DNA from: RGIG6904 sp024680835
GTDB lineage: Bacteria; Bacillota; Clostridia; Lachnospirales; Lachnospiraceae
DNA length: 9,251 nucleotides
Reading direction: 5' to 3'
NCBI GenBank assembly: GCA_024680835.1
Contig: JAILBP010000258.1
Coordinates: forward strand, 1 to 9,251
Part shown: positions 1 through 5,942 of the stretch, one piece after another
Numbering within the stretch: position 1 is the first letter of the stretch
Layout: each line of letters begins with the position of its first letter
Translations under genes and position numbers: made by a program
The notes under the pieces: model-generated
The model's database searches: none
What the model saw: only the letters and a program-made list of their open reading frames with translations
What the model was told of the DNA's origin: nothing

Positions 1-12
1 CCTGAATCCGGA

Positions 13-162
13 TTATTTGGTTTCCTTGTGTAAAGTATGAGATTTGCAAAATCTGCAGTACTTCTTGGTCTCCATGCGGTCCGGATGGGTTTTCTTGTCT
101 TTTGTCATGTTGTAATTACGACGCTTGCACTCTGTGCAGGCTAATGTAATCTTTGTACGCAC
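13..162 (-). CDS. rpmG: 50S ribosomal protein L33 (zinc-ribbon form)
   Basis: A 49-residue basic protein of the large ribosomal subunit, too short for a 60-residue ORF cutoff. The reading starts MRTKITLACTECKRRNY and ends HKETK before TAA. It has the expected L33 length and two CxxC pairs (C9/C12 and C36/C39), the zinc-binding form of L33 rather than the cysteine-free paralogue. The start is GTG at 162, chosen because GGAGGTGG lies 8 bases upstream and the family N-terminus begins there. In Firmicutes rpmG usually precedes secE and nusG; that would be off the left edge, so this is expectation only. The leader from the promoter proposed at 294-322 would be about 125 nt. I am sure of the identity; the regulation is inferred. 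Confidence 0.96.
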   Translation of the reverse strand: MRTKITLACTECKRRNYNMTKDKKTHPDRMETKKYCRFCKSHTLHKETK

Positions 163-262
163 AACTTCCACCTCCGTTTTTCGTTTTTGCTCGTCCTAAT
201 CACAGGAAAATGCGATAACACCGGCATTTACGTGTGTTTTCCGTCCCCCTGTTTTTAGACAT

Positions 263-320
263 AAAAAAAAGACGTTACTTCCATCGCCCGAACATAATAC
301 CACGGACAGGAAGCAACGTC
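263..320 (-). terminator. Intrinsic terminator of the HD-GYP gene
   Basis: Read on the minus strand, GACGTTGCTTCC (320-309) pairs with GGAAGTAACGTC (282-271) over 12 bp with one G-U wobble, followed at once by eight T (270-263). The loop is long, about 26 nt. It sits 17 bases beyond the stop of the dCache-HD-GYP-receiver gene. On the plus strand the wobble becomes an A-C mismatch, so the minus orientation is favoured. Confidence 0.8.
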
Positions 321-322
321 AA
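294..322 (-). promoter_or_regulatory. Candidate sigma-A promoter for rpmG inside a terminator
   Basis: On the minus strand TTGACG (317-322) and TATTAT (294-299) are separated by 17 bases, and the -10 is preceded by TGG, an extended -10. Each hexamer matches consensus at 5 of 6 positions. It points at rpmG with a start site near 287. The -35 overlaps the 5' arm of the upstream gene's terminator, and the -10 lies in its loop. I found no comparable promoter between 163 and 260. Confidence 0.6.
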
Positions 323-337
323 CATTTTTTTTACATT

Positions 338-2260
338 TTATATCTTTTTTATATCGCCATGGAGCACACCGTGGATCGTCTCTTTGAGTACCAGCGCGCT
401 CAATGGCTTGGTAAGGTAATCGTCGATCCCGTACTCCCGGATCTTACGGATGGTATCGCCGCTCCTGTCGGCGGTCATCATGATGACCGGGATCTTCTTT
501 TTTTGCATTATCTGCCTGCACAGCGTAAATCCGTCTATGTCCGGCATGATCAGATCCATCAGGATCAGCGAGATGTCATTCTCATCCATTGTCTTAAACA
601 CGGCTTCCGGAGTCATGGCCTCAAAAAGGCAGAGATTTTTGTCATCCTTTAAGATGCGCTTTACGATCATTATGTTCATGACCTCGTCGTCAATGATCAG
701 GATGTTCCACTTCAGCTCTCTCTCCTGCTTGAGGGTATATCCGGTATCTTCATCTATGATGGACAGCATGATGTCCGCGATATTCGGATCAAACTGTGTT
801 CCCCTTCCCTTCTCGATCTCGGATCTGACAACCTGCTGAGGCAGTGCCTTTCTGTAGCTTCTGTTGCTGGCCATTGCATCATATGCATCCGCCACCGCTA
901 TGATTCGCGCGATCTCGGGAATGTCCTCTCCCTCGATGCCGTTGGGATACCCTCTGCCGTCATACCTCTCATGATGGTATTTGGCTCCGTATCTCACCTG
1001 TTCATCATCAAACACGCCCTTTAAGATATGATATCCGCTGACAGGATGTATCCGTATCTGCTCAAACTCCTCTTCAGTAAGCTTTCCGGGCTTATTGATA
1101 ACATCAACCGGCACCCTTATCTTACCTACATCATGTAAAAGTCCCGTGTAGGCGATAATCTTGATCTCCTGCTCAGACTTTCCCATCTTGCGGGCGATCC
1201 TCACAGCGTAATCCGCCACCCTCTGGGAATGACCGCTGGTGTAACGGTCCTTTGCATCTATGGCTGTGGCAAGAGAACGAATGATCCCCATATTCATCTG
1301 CGAAAGTCTGTCCATACTGTGTCTCTCATTTTTTTCGGCGCTCGATATACGCCTCAGGGAAACCGTACAGAACAGGATGATCATGAAAAAAATAACACAG
1401 GAGATCACCGCGCCTGTCAAAAACTGTATCCATATATCATGGAACAGAACAGAATTCACCGATATTATGACCAGTGTCCACTCTTCCTCCACAGGGCTGC
1501 TGAACACCGTGCACCTCTGTCCTTCGATCTTTGTGGAAAAAATAGAATCTCTGCCCTGTTCAAGTCCTTCCAAAACACCGCTGTACAGATCTGTTTCATG
1601 GATGCTCTGTCCCAATTTCGACCTGTCGCTATGCGCTATAATGGTGCCGTCACCGTCCACCAAAAAAGCATAGCCGCTGCCTCCGAGATCTATATCCTCA
1701 ACATATTGCTGGAGCTCATTCAACACGATATCCATAGAGATCACGCTGACATCATCGGACATAAGTTTGCTGAAGGAGACCACGATCTCTCCGGTCTGTG
1801 CGTCAACGTAAGGCTTGGAGAGCACCACCGTGTGGTTGGCCTTATTAGCGGACCTGTACCATTCCCTGGTGGTCGGGTCGTATCCCTCATCCGGCACCCA
1901 TCCGGCACCATCCATATACACGCCATTGAACACGCCGTAGATACCGGTAAAATTCGAATCAAACTTACGCTGCATATTGACGGTCTCGCGTGTCAGGTAT
2001 TTCAGCATATCACTGCCGTCGAGTCCCTCGTCCATCATGTAATCGGCGGTATCCGCTGCCAGCCACAGAGTATTGCCGCCCCTGTCCAGATAGTTTTCTA
2101 TCATGGTGACACAGCTGTTAAGATTGCTGACACCCATATCCTTAACATCAGCAACCAGTTTTCTGTAGGTGGTACCGAAGATAAATATCAGCATCAACGC
2201 CTGCAGTACGACTATTAAGATTATGGTTATTACAAACTGCTTTGTAATCTTTCCCTTCAT
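338..2260 (-). CDS. Membrane dCache-HD-GYP c-di-GMP phosphodiesterase with C-terminal receiver
   Basis: A 640-residue protein with an uncommon domain order. Residues 7-28 are a membrane segment, about 30-275 an extracellular dCache-type ligand-binding region (YDPTTREWY at 128-136 is typical), and 278-300 a second membrane segment. A short linker without a clear HAMP leads to an HD-GYP domain: H344, the HD pair 376-377, H405, H429/H430 and GRGYP 435-439 are all present, so c-di-GMP hydrolysis is likely. The C-terminus (518-640) is a receiver domain with D524/D525, phospho-acceptor D569, T596 and K618. By family knowledge it would sense a small external molecule and lower c-di-GMP, with phosphorylation by an unknown kinase as a second input. 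The reading frame is open back to an ATG at 2326. I chose the ATG at 2260 because GGAG lies six bases upstream and the membrane segment then begins at residue 7. It has its own promoter and terminator, with no operon partner. Confidence 0.92.
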   Translation of the reverse strand: MKGKITKQFVITIILIVVLQALMLIFIFGTTYRKLVADVKDMGVSNLNSCVTMIENYLDRGGNTLWLAADTADYMMDEGLDGSDMLKYLTRETVNMQRKFDSNFTGIYGVFNGVYMDGAGWVPDEGYDPTTREWYRSANKANHTVVLSKPYVDAQTGEIVVSFSKLMSDDVSVISMDIVLNELQQYVEDIDLGGSGYAFLVDGDGTIIAHSDRSKLGQSIHETDLYSGVLEGLEQGRDSIFSTKIEGQRCTVFSSPVEEEWTLVIISVNSVLFHDIWIQFLTGAVISCVIFFMIILFCTVSLRRISSAEKNERHSMDRLSQMNMGIIRSLATAIDAKDRYTSGHSQRVADYAVRIARKMGKSEQEIKIIAYTGLLHDVGKIRVPVDVINKPGKLTEEEFEQIRIHPVSGYHILKGVFDDEQVRYGAKYHHERYDGRGYPNGIEGEDIPEIARIIAVADAYDAMASNRSYRKALPQQVVRSEIEKGRGTQFDPNIADIMLSIIDEDTGYTLKQERELKWNILIIDDEVMNIMIVKRILKDDKNLCLFEAMTPEAVFKTMDENDISLILMDLIMPDIDGFTLCRQIMQKKKIPVIMMTADRSGDTIRKIREYGIDDYLTKPLSALVLKETIHGVLHGDIKKI

Positions 2261-2331
2261 GGCGTTCTCCGCTGTAACTGTGAATCGAAACCCCGCACGG
2301 TAATCCATGCACCGGTTACCACGCATAAACT

Positions 2332-2361
2332 ATTATGCACAACGTCTGGGGGGAACCTCAA
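2332..2361 (-). promoter_or_regulatory. Candidate promoter of the HD-GYP gene
   Basis: On the minus strand TTGAGG (2356-2361) and CATAAT (2332-2337) are 18 bases apart. The start site would be near 2325, about 65 nt before the ATG at 2260. The -10 lies in a 6-bp inverted repeat (GCATAA/TTATGC, 2323-2338) that could be an operator or a leader hairpin. A rival is TATAAT at 2404-2409 with extended -10 TGG, at the end of the repeat array. No c-di-GMP riboswitch motif was recognised in the leader. Confidence 0.4.
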
Positions 2362-2404
2362 CTTTTCAGTCCGGTTTCTCCAAGAGTAAAATATATCAGA
2401 TTTA

Positions 2405-2572
2405 TTATACCACAAAGCAACGAGGAAAATGCAAATTTATTTGCATTTGACGACTGCCCATGATAACAACAGCTCTGCTGTTGTTATACCACAAAGCAAC
2501 GAGGAGAATACAAATTTATTTGTATTCGACGACTGCCAGTGATAACAGACACTTGTGTCTGTTATACCACAG
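2405..2572. repeat. Tandem ~79-bp repeat array with covarying hairpins
   Basis: This fills most of the 325-bp gap between feoAB and the HD-GYP gene. Unit 1 is 2405-2483, unit 2 is 2484-2561, and a third copy stops after its first 11 bases (2562-2572). Each unit begins TTATACCACA, keeps AAGCAACGAGGA and GACGACTGCC almost unchanged, and carries two perfect hairpins. Hairpin 1 has 10-bp arms (2427-2436/2439-2448 and 2506-2515/2518-2527). Hairpin 2 has 11-bp arms (2463-2473/2477-2487 and 2542-2552/2555-2565) and spans the junction with the next unit. The arms differ between copies at two pairs in hairpin 1 and four in hairpin 2, always with compensating changes. It begins 13 bases after the feoAB stop codon and may form its 3' end, since no ordinary U-tract terminator follows that gene. 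I do not recognise the repeat family. Confidence 0.85.
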
Positions 2573-2585
2573 TACAGCAGGCTTA

Positions 2586-4967
2586 TCAACCGCAAATCAA
2601 ATATGCGATCACGGCAGCCACCCATGCCACAAAGCATTGCCACAACACCACTGTCGCTGCCCATTTGCCTCCCATCTCCCTGCGTATTGAGGATACAGCC
2701 GCCACGCACGGAGTATACAGAAGGGAGAACACCAGCATGGCCGCAGCCTGCGCCGGCACCAGCACGGTCCTGACCTCTGTGCCGAACAGGATCTCAAAGG
2801 TTGATACCACACTCTCTTTTGCCATAAAGCCACTGATAAGCGAGGTACAGATCCTCCAGTCTCCGAGTCCTGCCGGACTCAATAACGGTGCCAGCACTCC
2901 TGCTATGGTGGCCAGTATGCTGTATCGCTGATCCGTCACTATATTGAAATGCCAGTCAAAGTTCTGCAGCAGCCAGATCACTATAGTCGCCATCAGAATG
3001 ACGGTGAAGGCTCTCTGAAGGAAATCTTTTGCTTTTTCCCAGAGGAGCCGGAAAACATTTTCCGCTCCGGGCAATCTGTAATTGGGAAGTTCCATCACGA
3101 AAGGAACCGGCTCGCCGCGGAACAGTGTCCTCTTGAACACGCAAGCCACCAGTATTCCCGTCAGGATCCCCAGAAAATACAATCCCACCATGATCAGAGC
3201 TTTGTATTTCGGAAAGAAAGCATCCACAAAAAATGCGTAGATAGGGAGCTTTGCGGTACAGCTCATGAAAGGAGTCAGCAAGATAGTCATCTTCCTGTCT
3301 CTCTCGCTGGGCAGGGTTCTGGTGGACATTACCGCCGGAACAGTACATCCAAACCCTATCAGCATGGGGACGATACTCCTGCCCGAAAGCCCTATCTTTC
3401 GCAACAGCTTATCCATAAAAAATGCTACTCTCGCAATATATCCGCTGTCCTCCAGCATGGACAGGAAGAAAAACAGTGTGACTATGATGGGAAGAAAGCT
3501 TAAGACACTGCCCACGCCCGCAAATATACCTTTTATGATGAGGCCGTGCAAGACGCTGTTCACGGATGCCCTTGTGAGCAGATTATCCGTAAAAATGGTC
3601 AGTGCATCCATACCCTTCTCCAGGATCCCCTGAAGGTTTCCGCCTATGAGATCAAAGGTCAGCCAGAACACAACTGCCATTATGATGATAAATATAGGTA
3701 TTGCCGTAAATCTTCCGGTGAGTATCCTGTCTATCTTTTCGCTGCGTATGCTCTCCCTGCTCTTGACAGGTTTCTTGACGCAGCTGTCGCAAACATTGAA
3801 TATGAAAGAATATCTCATATCCGCCATGGATGCGCTGCGGTCCAGACAGCGCTCTCTCTCCATCTGCAGGACGATGTGTTCCATGGTCTCGGTCTCATTC
3901 TGATCCAGCATCAGCTTCGCGGTTATGAGTTCATCACCCTCCACCACCTTACCTGCGGCAAACCGCAGTGGAATGTCAGCCTTAACCGCGTGATCTTCTA
4001 TCAGATGGCAGATACTGTGGAGACATCTGTGCACGGCTCCACCGTGATCCCCGTCACTGCAGAAGTCCTGACGCACAGGTTTTTCCCTGTAATGGGCCAC
4101 ATGGATAGCATGCTCTATCAGCTCGTGTATACCCTGATCTTTTGCCGCAGATATGGGAACAACAGGCACTCCAAGCATAGCCTCCATTGCGTTAATGTCT
4201 ATGGTACCTCCGTTTGCGGTAAGCTCATCCATCATGTTGATGGCCACCACCATGGGAATGTTCATCTCCAAAAGCTGCATTGTGAGATACATATTCCTCT
4301 CTATATTGGTGGCATCCACTATATTGATGATGGCCTTCGGCTTTTCATCCAGCACGAAATTGCGCGAAACCAGTTCTTCGCTGCTGTAGGGAGACATGGA
4401 ATATATACCCGGAAGATCCGTCACCAGTGTATTGGGATAGCCTTTGATAACGCCGTCCTTTCGATCCACAGTGACGCCGGGGAAATTGCCCACATGCTGA
4501 TTGGAACCCGTAAGGCGGTTAAAAAGAGTGGTCTTTCCGCAGTTCTGATTGCCTACCAGCGCAAATGTCAGCAGTTCATCATCAGGCAGCGGCCCCACAT
4601 TAGCTTCCGGATGGGATTTTCCGTATTCTCCGAAACCGGGATGCACTGTACTGTCCGACTTGCCTGCGCCCTTTGGCGTTTTTGTCTCCCGGTCCTCCTC
4701 ACCTTTCCTGTCTCCCGGGAGATCTTCAGGTTCCGGCTCGCCCTTTACCTTCTCTACAGATATCCTTGCTGCATCCTCCAGCCTCAGTGTAAGCTGATAG
4801 CCATGTATCATCAGCTCCACAGGGTCACCCATCGGTGCATATTTCACCACTGTGACCTTAGCCCCCGGTATCACTCCCATATCCAGAAAATGCTGTCTGA
4901 GTGCACCCTCTCCGCCGACTTCCGTTATCAAAGCCGACTGTCCGATGCCTATATCTCTTAACGTCAT
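2586..4967 (-). CDS. feoB: Ferrous iron transporter, FeoA-FeoB fusion
   Basis: A 793-residue fusion for GTP-dependent Fe(II) uptake across the cytoplasmic membrane. Residues 1-73 are a FeoA SH3-like domain. Residues 74-132 are a charged, Glu/Lys/Gly/Pro-rich linker. From about 133 comes FeoB: G1 GNQNCGKT (139-146), G3 DLPG (184-187), G4 NMMD (244-247) and a G5-like SAAKDQG (273-279). A helical region follows, then the membrane gates from about 420, with GCTVPAVMSTR (540-550), MSCTAKLPIY (568-577), FMAKESVV (714-721) and YTPC (751-754). Family cysteines C541, C570 and C754 are present, so the protein looks intact. The ATG at 4967 fits the FeoA N-terminus and has AAGGG eight bases upstream. The gene ends TGA then an in-frame TAA. 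FeoA and FeoB are more often separate genes. It has its own promoter; I see no Fur-type box upstream. Confidence 0.96.
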   Translation of the reverse strand: MTLRDIGIGQSALITEVGGEGALRQHFLDMGVIPGAKVTVVKYAPMGDPVELMIHGYQLTLRLEDAARISVEKVKGEPEPEDLPGDRKGEEDRETKTPKGAGKSDSTVHPGFGEYGKSHPEANVGPLPDDELLTFALVGNQNCGKTTLFNRLTGSNQHVGNFPGVTVDRKDGVIKGYPNTLVTDLPGIYSMSPYSSEELVSRNFVLDEKPKAIINIVDATNIERNMYLTMQLLEMNIPMVVAINMMDELTANGGTIDINAMEAMLGVPVVPISAAKDQGIHELIEHAIHVAHYREKPVRQDFCSDGDHGGAVHRCLHSICHLIEDHAVKADIPLRFAAGKVVEGDELITAKLMLDQNETETMEHIVLQMERERCLDRSASMADMRYSFIFNVCDSCVKKPVKSRESIRSEKIDRILTGRFTAIPIFIIIMAVVFWLTFDLIGGNLQGILEKGMDALTIFTDNLLTRASVNSVLHGLIIKGIFAGVGSVLSFLPIIVTLFFFLSMLEDSGYIARVAFFMDKLLRKIGLSGRSIVPMLIGFGCTVPAVMSTRTLPSERDRKMTILLTPFMSCTAKLPIYAFFVDAFFPKYKALIMVGLYFLGILTGILVACVFKRTLFRGEPVPFVMELPNYRLPGAENVFRLLWEKAKDFLQRAFTVILMATIVIWLLQNFDWHFNIVTDQRYSILATIAGVLAPLLSPAGLGDWRICTSLISGFMAKESVVSTFEILFGTEVRTVLVPAQAAAMLVFSLLYTPCVAAVSSIRREMGGKWAATVVLWQCFVAWVAAVIAYLICG

Positions 4968-5001
4968 CTTACGATCCCTTTCCGTTTTATTTTCTCAAAA
5001 C

Positions 5002-5030
5002 AGTATACAGCGTAAGCTGCAGACACGCAA
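5002..5030 (-). promoter_or_regulatory. Candidate promoter of feoAB
   Basis: On the minus strand TTGCGT (5025-5030) and TATACT (5002-5007) are spaced by 17 bases, giving a start site near 4995 and a leader of about 28 nt. It lies downstream of the lipoprotein terminator, so feoAB is probably a separate transcription unit. Two direct CAGCTT copies (5035-5040 and 5014-5019) flank the -35, 21 bp apart. Confidence 0.55.
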
Positions 5031-5061
5031 GCAGAAGCTGCCGTTTGTGTATTCCGGCATT

Positions 5062-5104
5062 AAGAAAAAAGAAAGGCTGCTGCACCCGAAAGGGCACAAC
5101 AGCC
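5062..5104 (-). terminator. Strong intrinsic terminator of the lipoprotein gene
   Basis: Read on the minus strand, the arm GGCTGTTGTGCCC (5104-5092) pairs with GGGTGCAGCAGCC (5087-5075) around a TTTC loop, with only a T-G or mismatch-type irregularity, followed by TTTCTTTTTTCTT. It lies 32 bases past the lipoprotein stop and upstream of the feoAB promoter, isolating the two genes. Confidence 0.9.
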
Positions 5105-5136
5105 TCATAAACTCATAAAATGTTTTCAGCAACCGA

Positions 5137-5643
5137 TTACTGAGCAACCGCCTCAAGGATAGCGTTAGCCTCTTCCTCAGAAAGCTGTGCGCCTGCCATT
5201 ACATTGCCCTCAGCGTCAACGATGTACCAGTCAGAACCGTCTGTGTAGTAACCAAGAGTAGCGCCGCCAACCTGAACGAGCATGTACGGTGTTCCGTCAT
5301 CAAGCTGAGCCTCTGCCACATCATAAGCTGCAAAATACTCGTTTGATCCGTCGTTAAGGTATGCGATCTGATCTCCGTCTGAGCTCTGGAAGAAGCAAAG
5401 AACTGCATCGCTGCTGCCGTCATTTACATAGAAACCGCTGTCATAAACCCACTGTGTCTCTGATGCAGTTTCGCCTTCGCCGGCATCTTCACCCTCTTCT
5501 TCGTAATCGCCCTCTTCGTCAGCGTCAGCAGTTGTGGTTGTAGAACCGGCATTTGAAGCCGGTGCATCACTTCCGCCGCAACCTGCCAAAAGGCTCATGC
5601 TCATTACGCTCGCAAATAAAATTGCTACCAATCTCTTTTTCAT
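5137..5643 (-). CDS. Small secreted lipoprotein of unknown function
   Basis: A 168-residue protein I cannot assign to a family. It begins MKKRLVAILF with a hydrophobic stretch and a clear lipobox, LAGC, with the lipidated cysteine at residue 22, so it should be exported and anchored to the outer face of the membrane. Residues 23-63 are a low-complexity spacer, first Ala/Ser/Thr-rich and then strongly acidic. Residues 64-168 look like a compact domain rich in Tyr, Trp, Gly and Asp with alternating hydrophobics (for example FYVNDGSSDAVLCFF and YMLVQVGGATLGYY), suggesting beta strands, and end in a short helix. The start is supported by AGGAGG eight bases upstream. It is monocistronic, with its own promoter and a strong terminator, next to feoAB but not demonstrably linked to it. 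A substrate-binding or envelope role is possible; nothing in the sequence decides it. Confidence 0.85.
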   Translation of the reverse strand: MKKRLVAILFASVMSMSLLAGCGGSDAPASNAGSTTTTADADEEGDYEEEGEDAGEGETASETQWVYDSGFYVNDGSSDAVLCFFQSSDGDQIAYLNDGSNEYFAAYDVAEAQLDDGTPYMLVQVGGATLGYYTDGSDWYIVDAEGNVMAGAQLSEEEANAILEAVAQ

Positions 5644-5706
5644 TTCATCTTCCTCCTGTTTTGTAGAACTTCAATCTACTTTTTTCACAACGATATGGAA
5701 TATACC

Positions 5707-5735
5707 ATTATAAGATTTTCAATGCCATGTCCTAA
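5707..5735 (-). promoter_or_regulatory. Candidate promoter of the lipoprotein gene
   Basis: On the minus strand TTAGGA (5730-5735) and a perfect TATAAT (5707-5712) are 17 bases apart, placing the start site near 5700, about 57 nt before the ATG. The consensus -10 with a strong ribosome binding site suggests good expression. Confidence 0.6.
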
Positions 5736-5800
5736 ACTTCCAAGATTATGTGCATTATCAAAATATTTTTATGCATTTTACACAATTTTTCAATAATAAA

Positions 5801-5826
5801 GGGCGCACAGTACCCTGCCGGCGCCC
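5801..5826 (-). terminator. GC-rich hairpin in the divergent intergenic region
   Basis: GGGCGC (5801-5806) and GCGCCC (5821-5826) close a hairpin with an inner CAG/CTG pair of arms (5808-5810/5815-5817), set in otherwise AT-rich DNA. On the minus strand it is followed by TTTATTATT, like a weak intrinsic terminator. No minus-strand gene ends here: it sits upstream of the lipoprotein promoter and of the divergent transporter gene. It may be a remnant or an insulator, so the terminator call is tentative. Confidence 0.35.
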
Positions 5827-5900
5827 CAAAGATCATGCATAATGTCAAAAAATGATAACTCCCATCCTATTTTATGAGAAGTTTTTTGAAAAAAGTGTAT

Positions 5901-5906
5901 TATAAT
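5901..5906 (+). promoter_or_regulatory. -10 element upstream of the MATE transporter
   Basis: A perfect TATAAT lies 36 bases before the ATG at 5943, placing the start site near 5913. No good -35 is visible at 16-18 bases; the DNA there is the T/A-rich run GTTTTTTGAAAAAAG. It may be an activator-dependent or weak promoter. Confidence 0.45.
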
Positions 5907-5942
5907 CTTCCCAACTGTTGCAGATTGGTTAAGGAGAAAAAT

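Noticed and set aside
205..262. Short upstream frame in the rpmG leader starting at the ATG at 262
   Set aside because: About 20 codons starting right after the U tract with no ribosome binding site; nothing supports translation.
1229..2218. Long plus-strand open frame opposite the HD-GYP gene
   Set aside because: It is fully antisense to a gene with recognisable catalytic motifs, has no ribosome binding site or family resemblance, and its composition is that of a shadow frame.
2261..2326. Upstream ATG at 2326 as start of the HD-GYP protein
   Set aside because: No ribosome binding site there, it falls at the candidate transcription start, and it adds 22 residues before the membrane segment. 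ATG 2260 has GGAG at six bases.
2261..2340. c-di-GMP riboswitch in front of the HD-GYP gene
   Set aside because: Considered because of the gene's function, but I could not find the conserved core or paired helices of the GEMM class in the short leader.
2405..2572. CRISPR array
   Set aside because: The units are 78-79 bp direct copies with internal hairpins; there is no short constant repeat with unique spacers of equal length and no cas gene.
3546..4961. 471-residue plus-strand open frame opposite feoAB
   Set aside because: Antisense to an intact FeoA-FeoB fusion; the His/Cys-rich, motif-free translation is typical of an antisense frame.
5874..5942. Upstream ATG at 5874 as start of the MATE transporter
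   Set aside because: It precedes the TATAAT at 5901 and lacks a ribosome binding site; ATG 5943 has AGGAG and the expected N-terminus.
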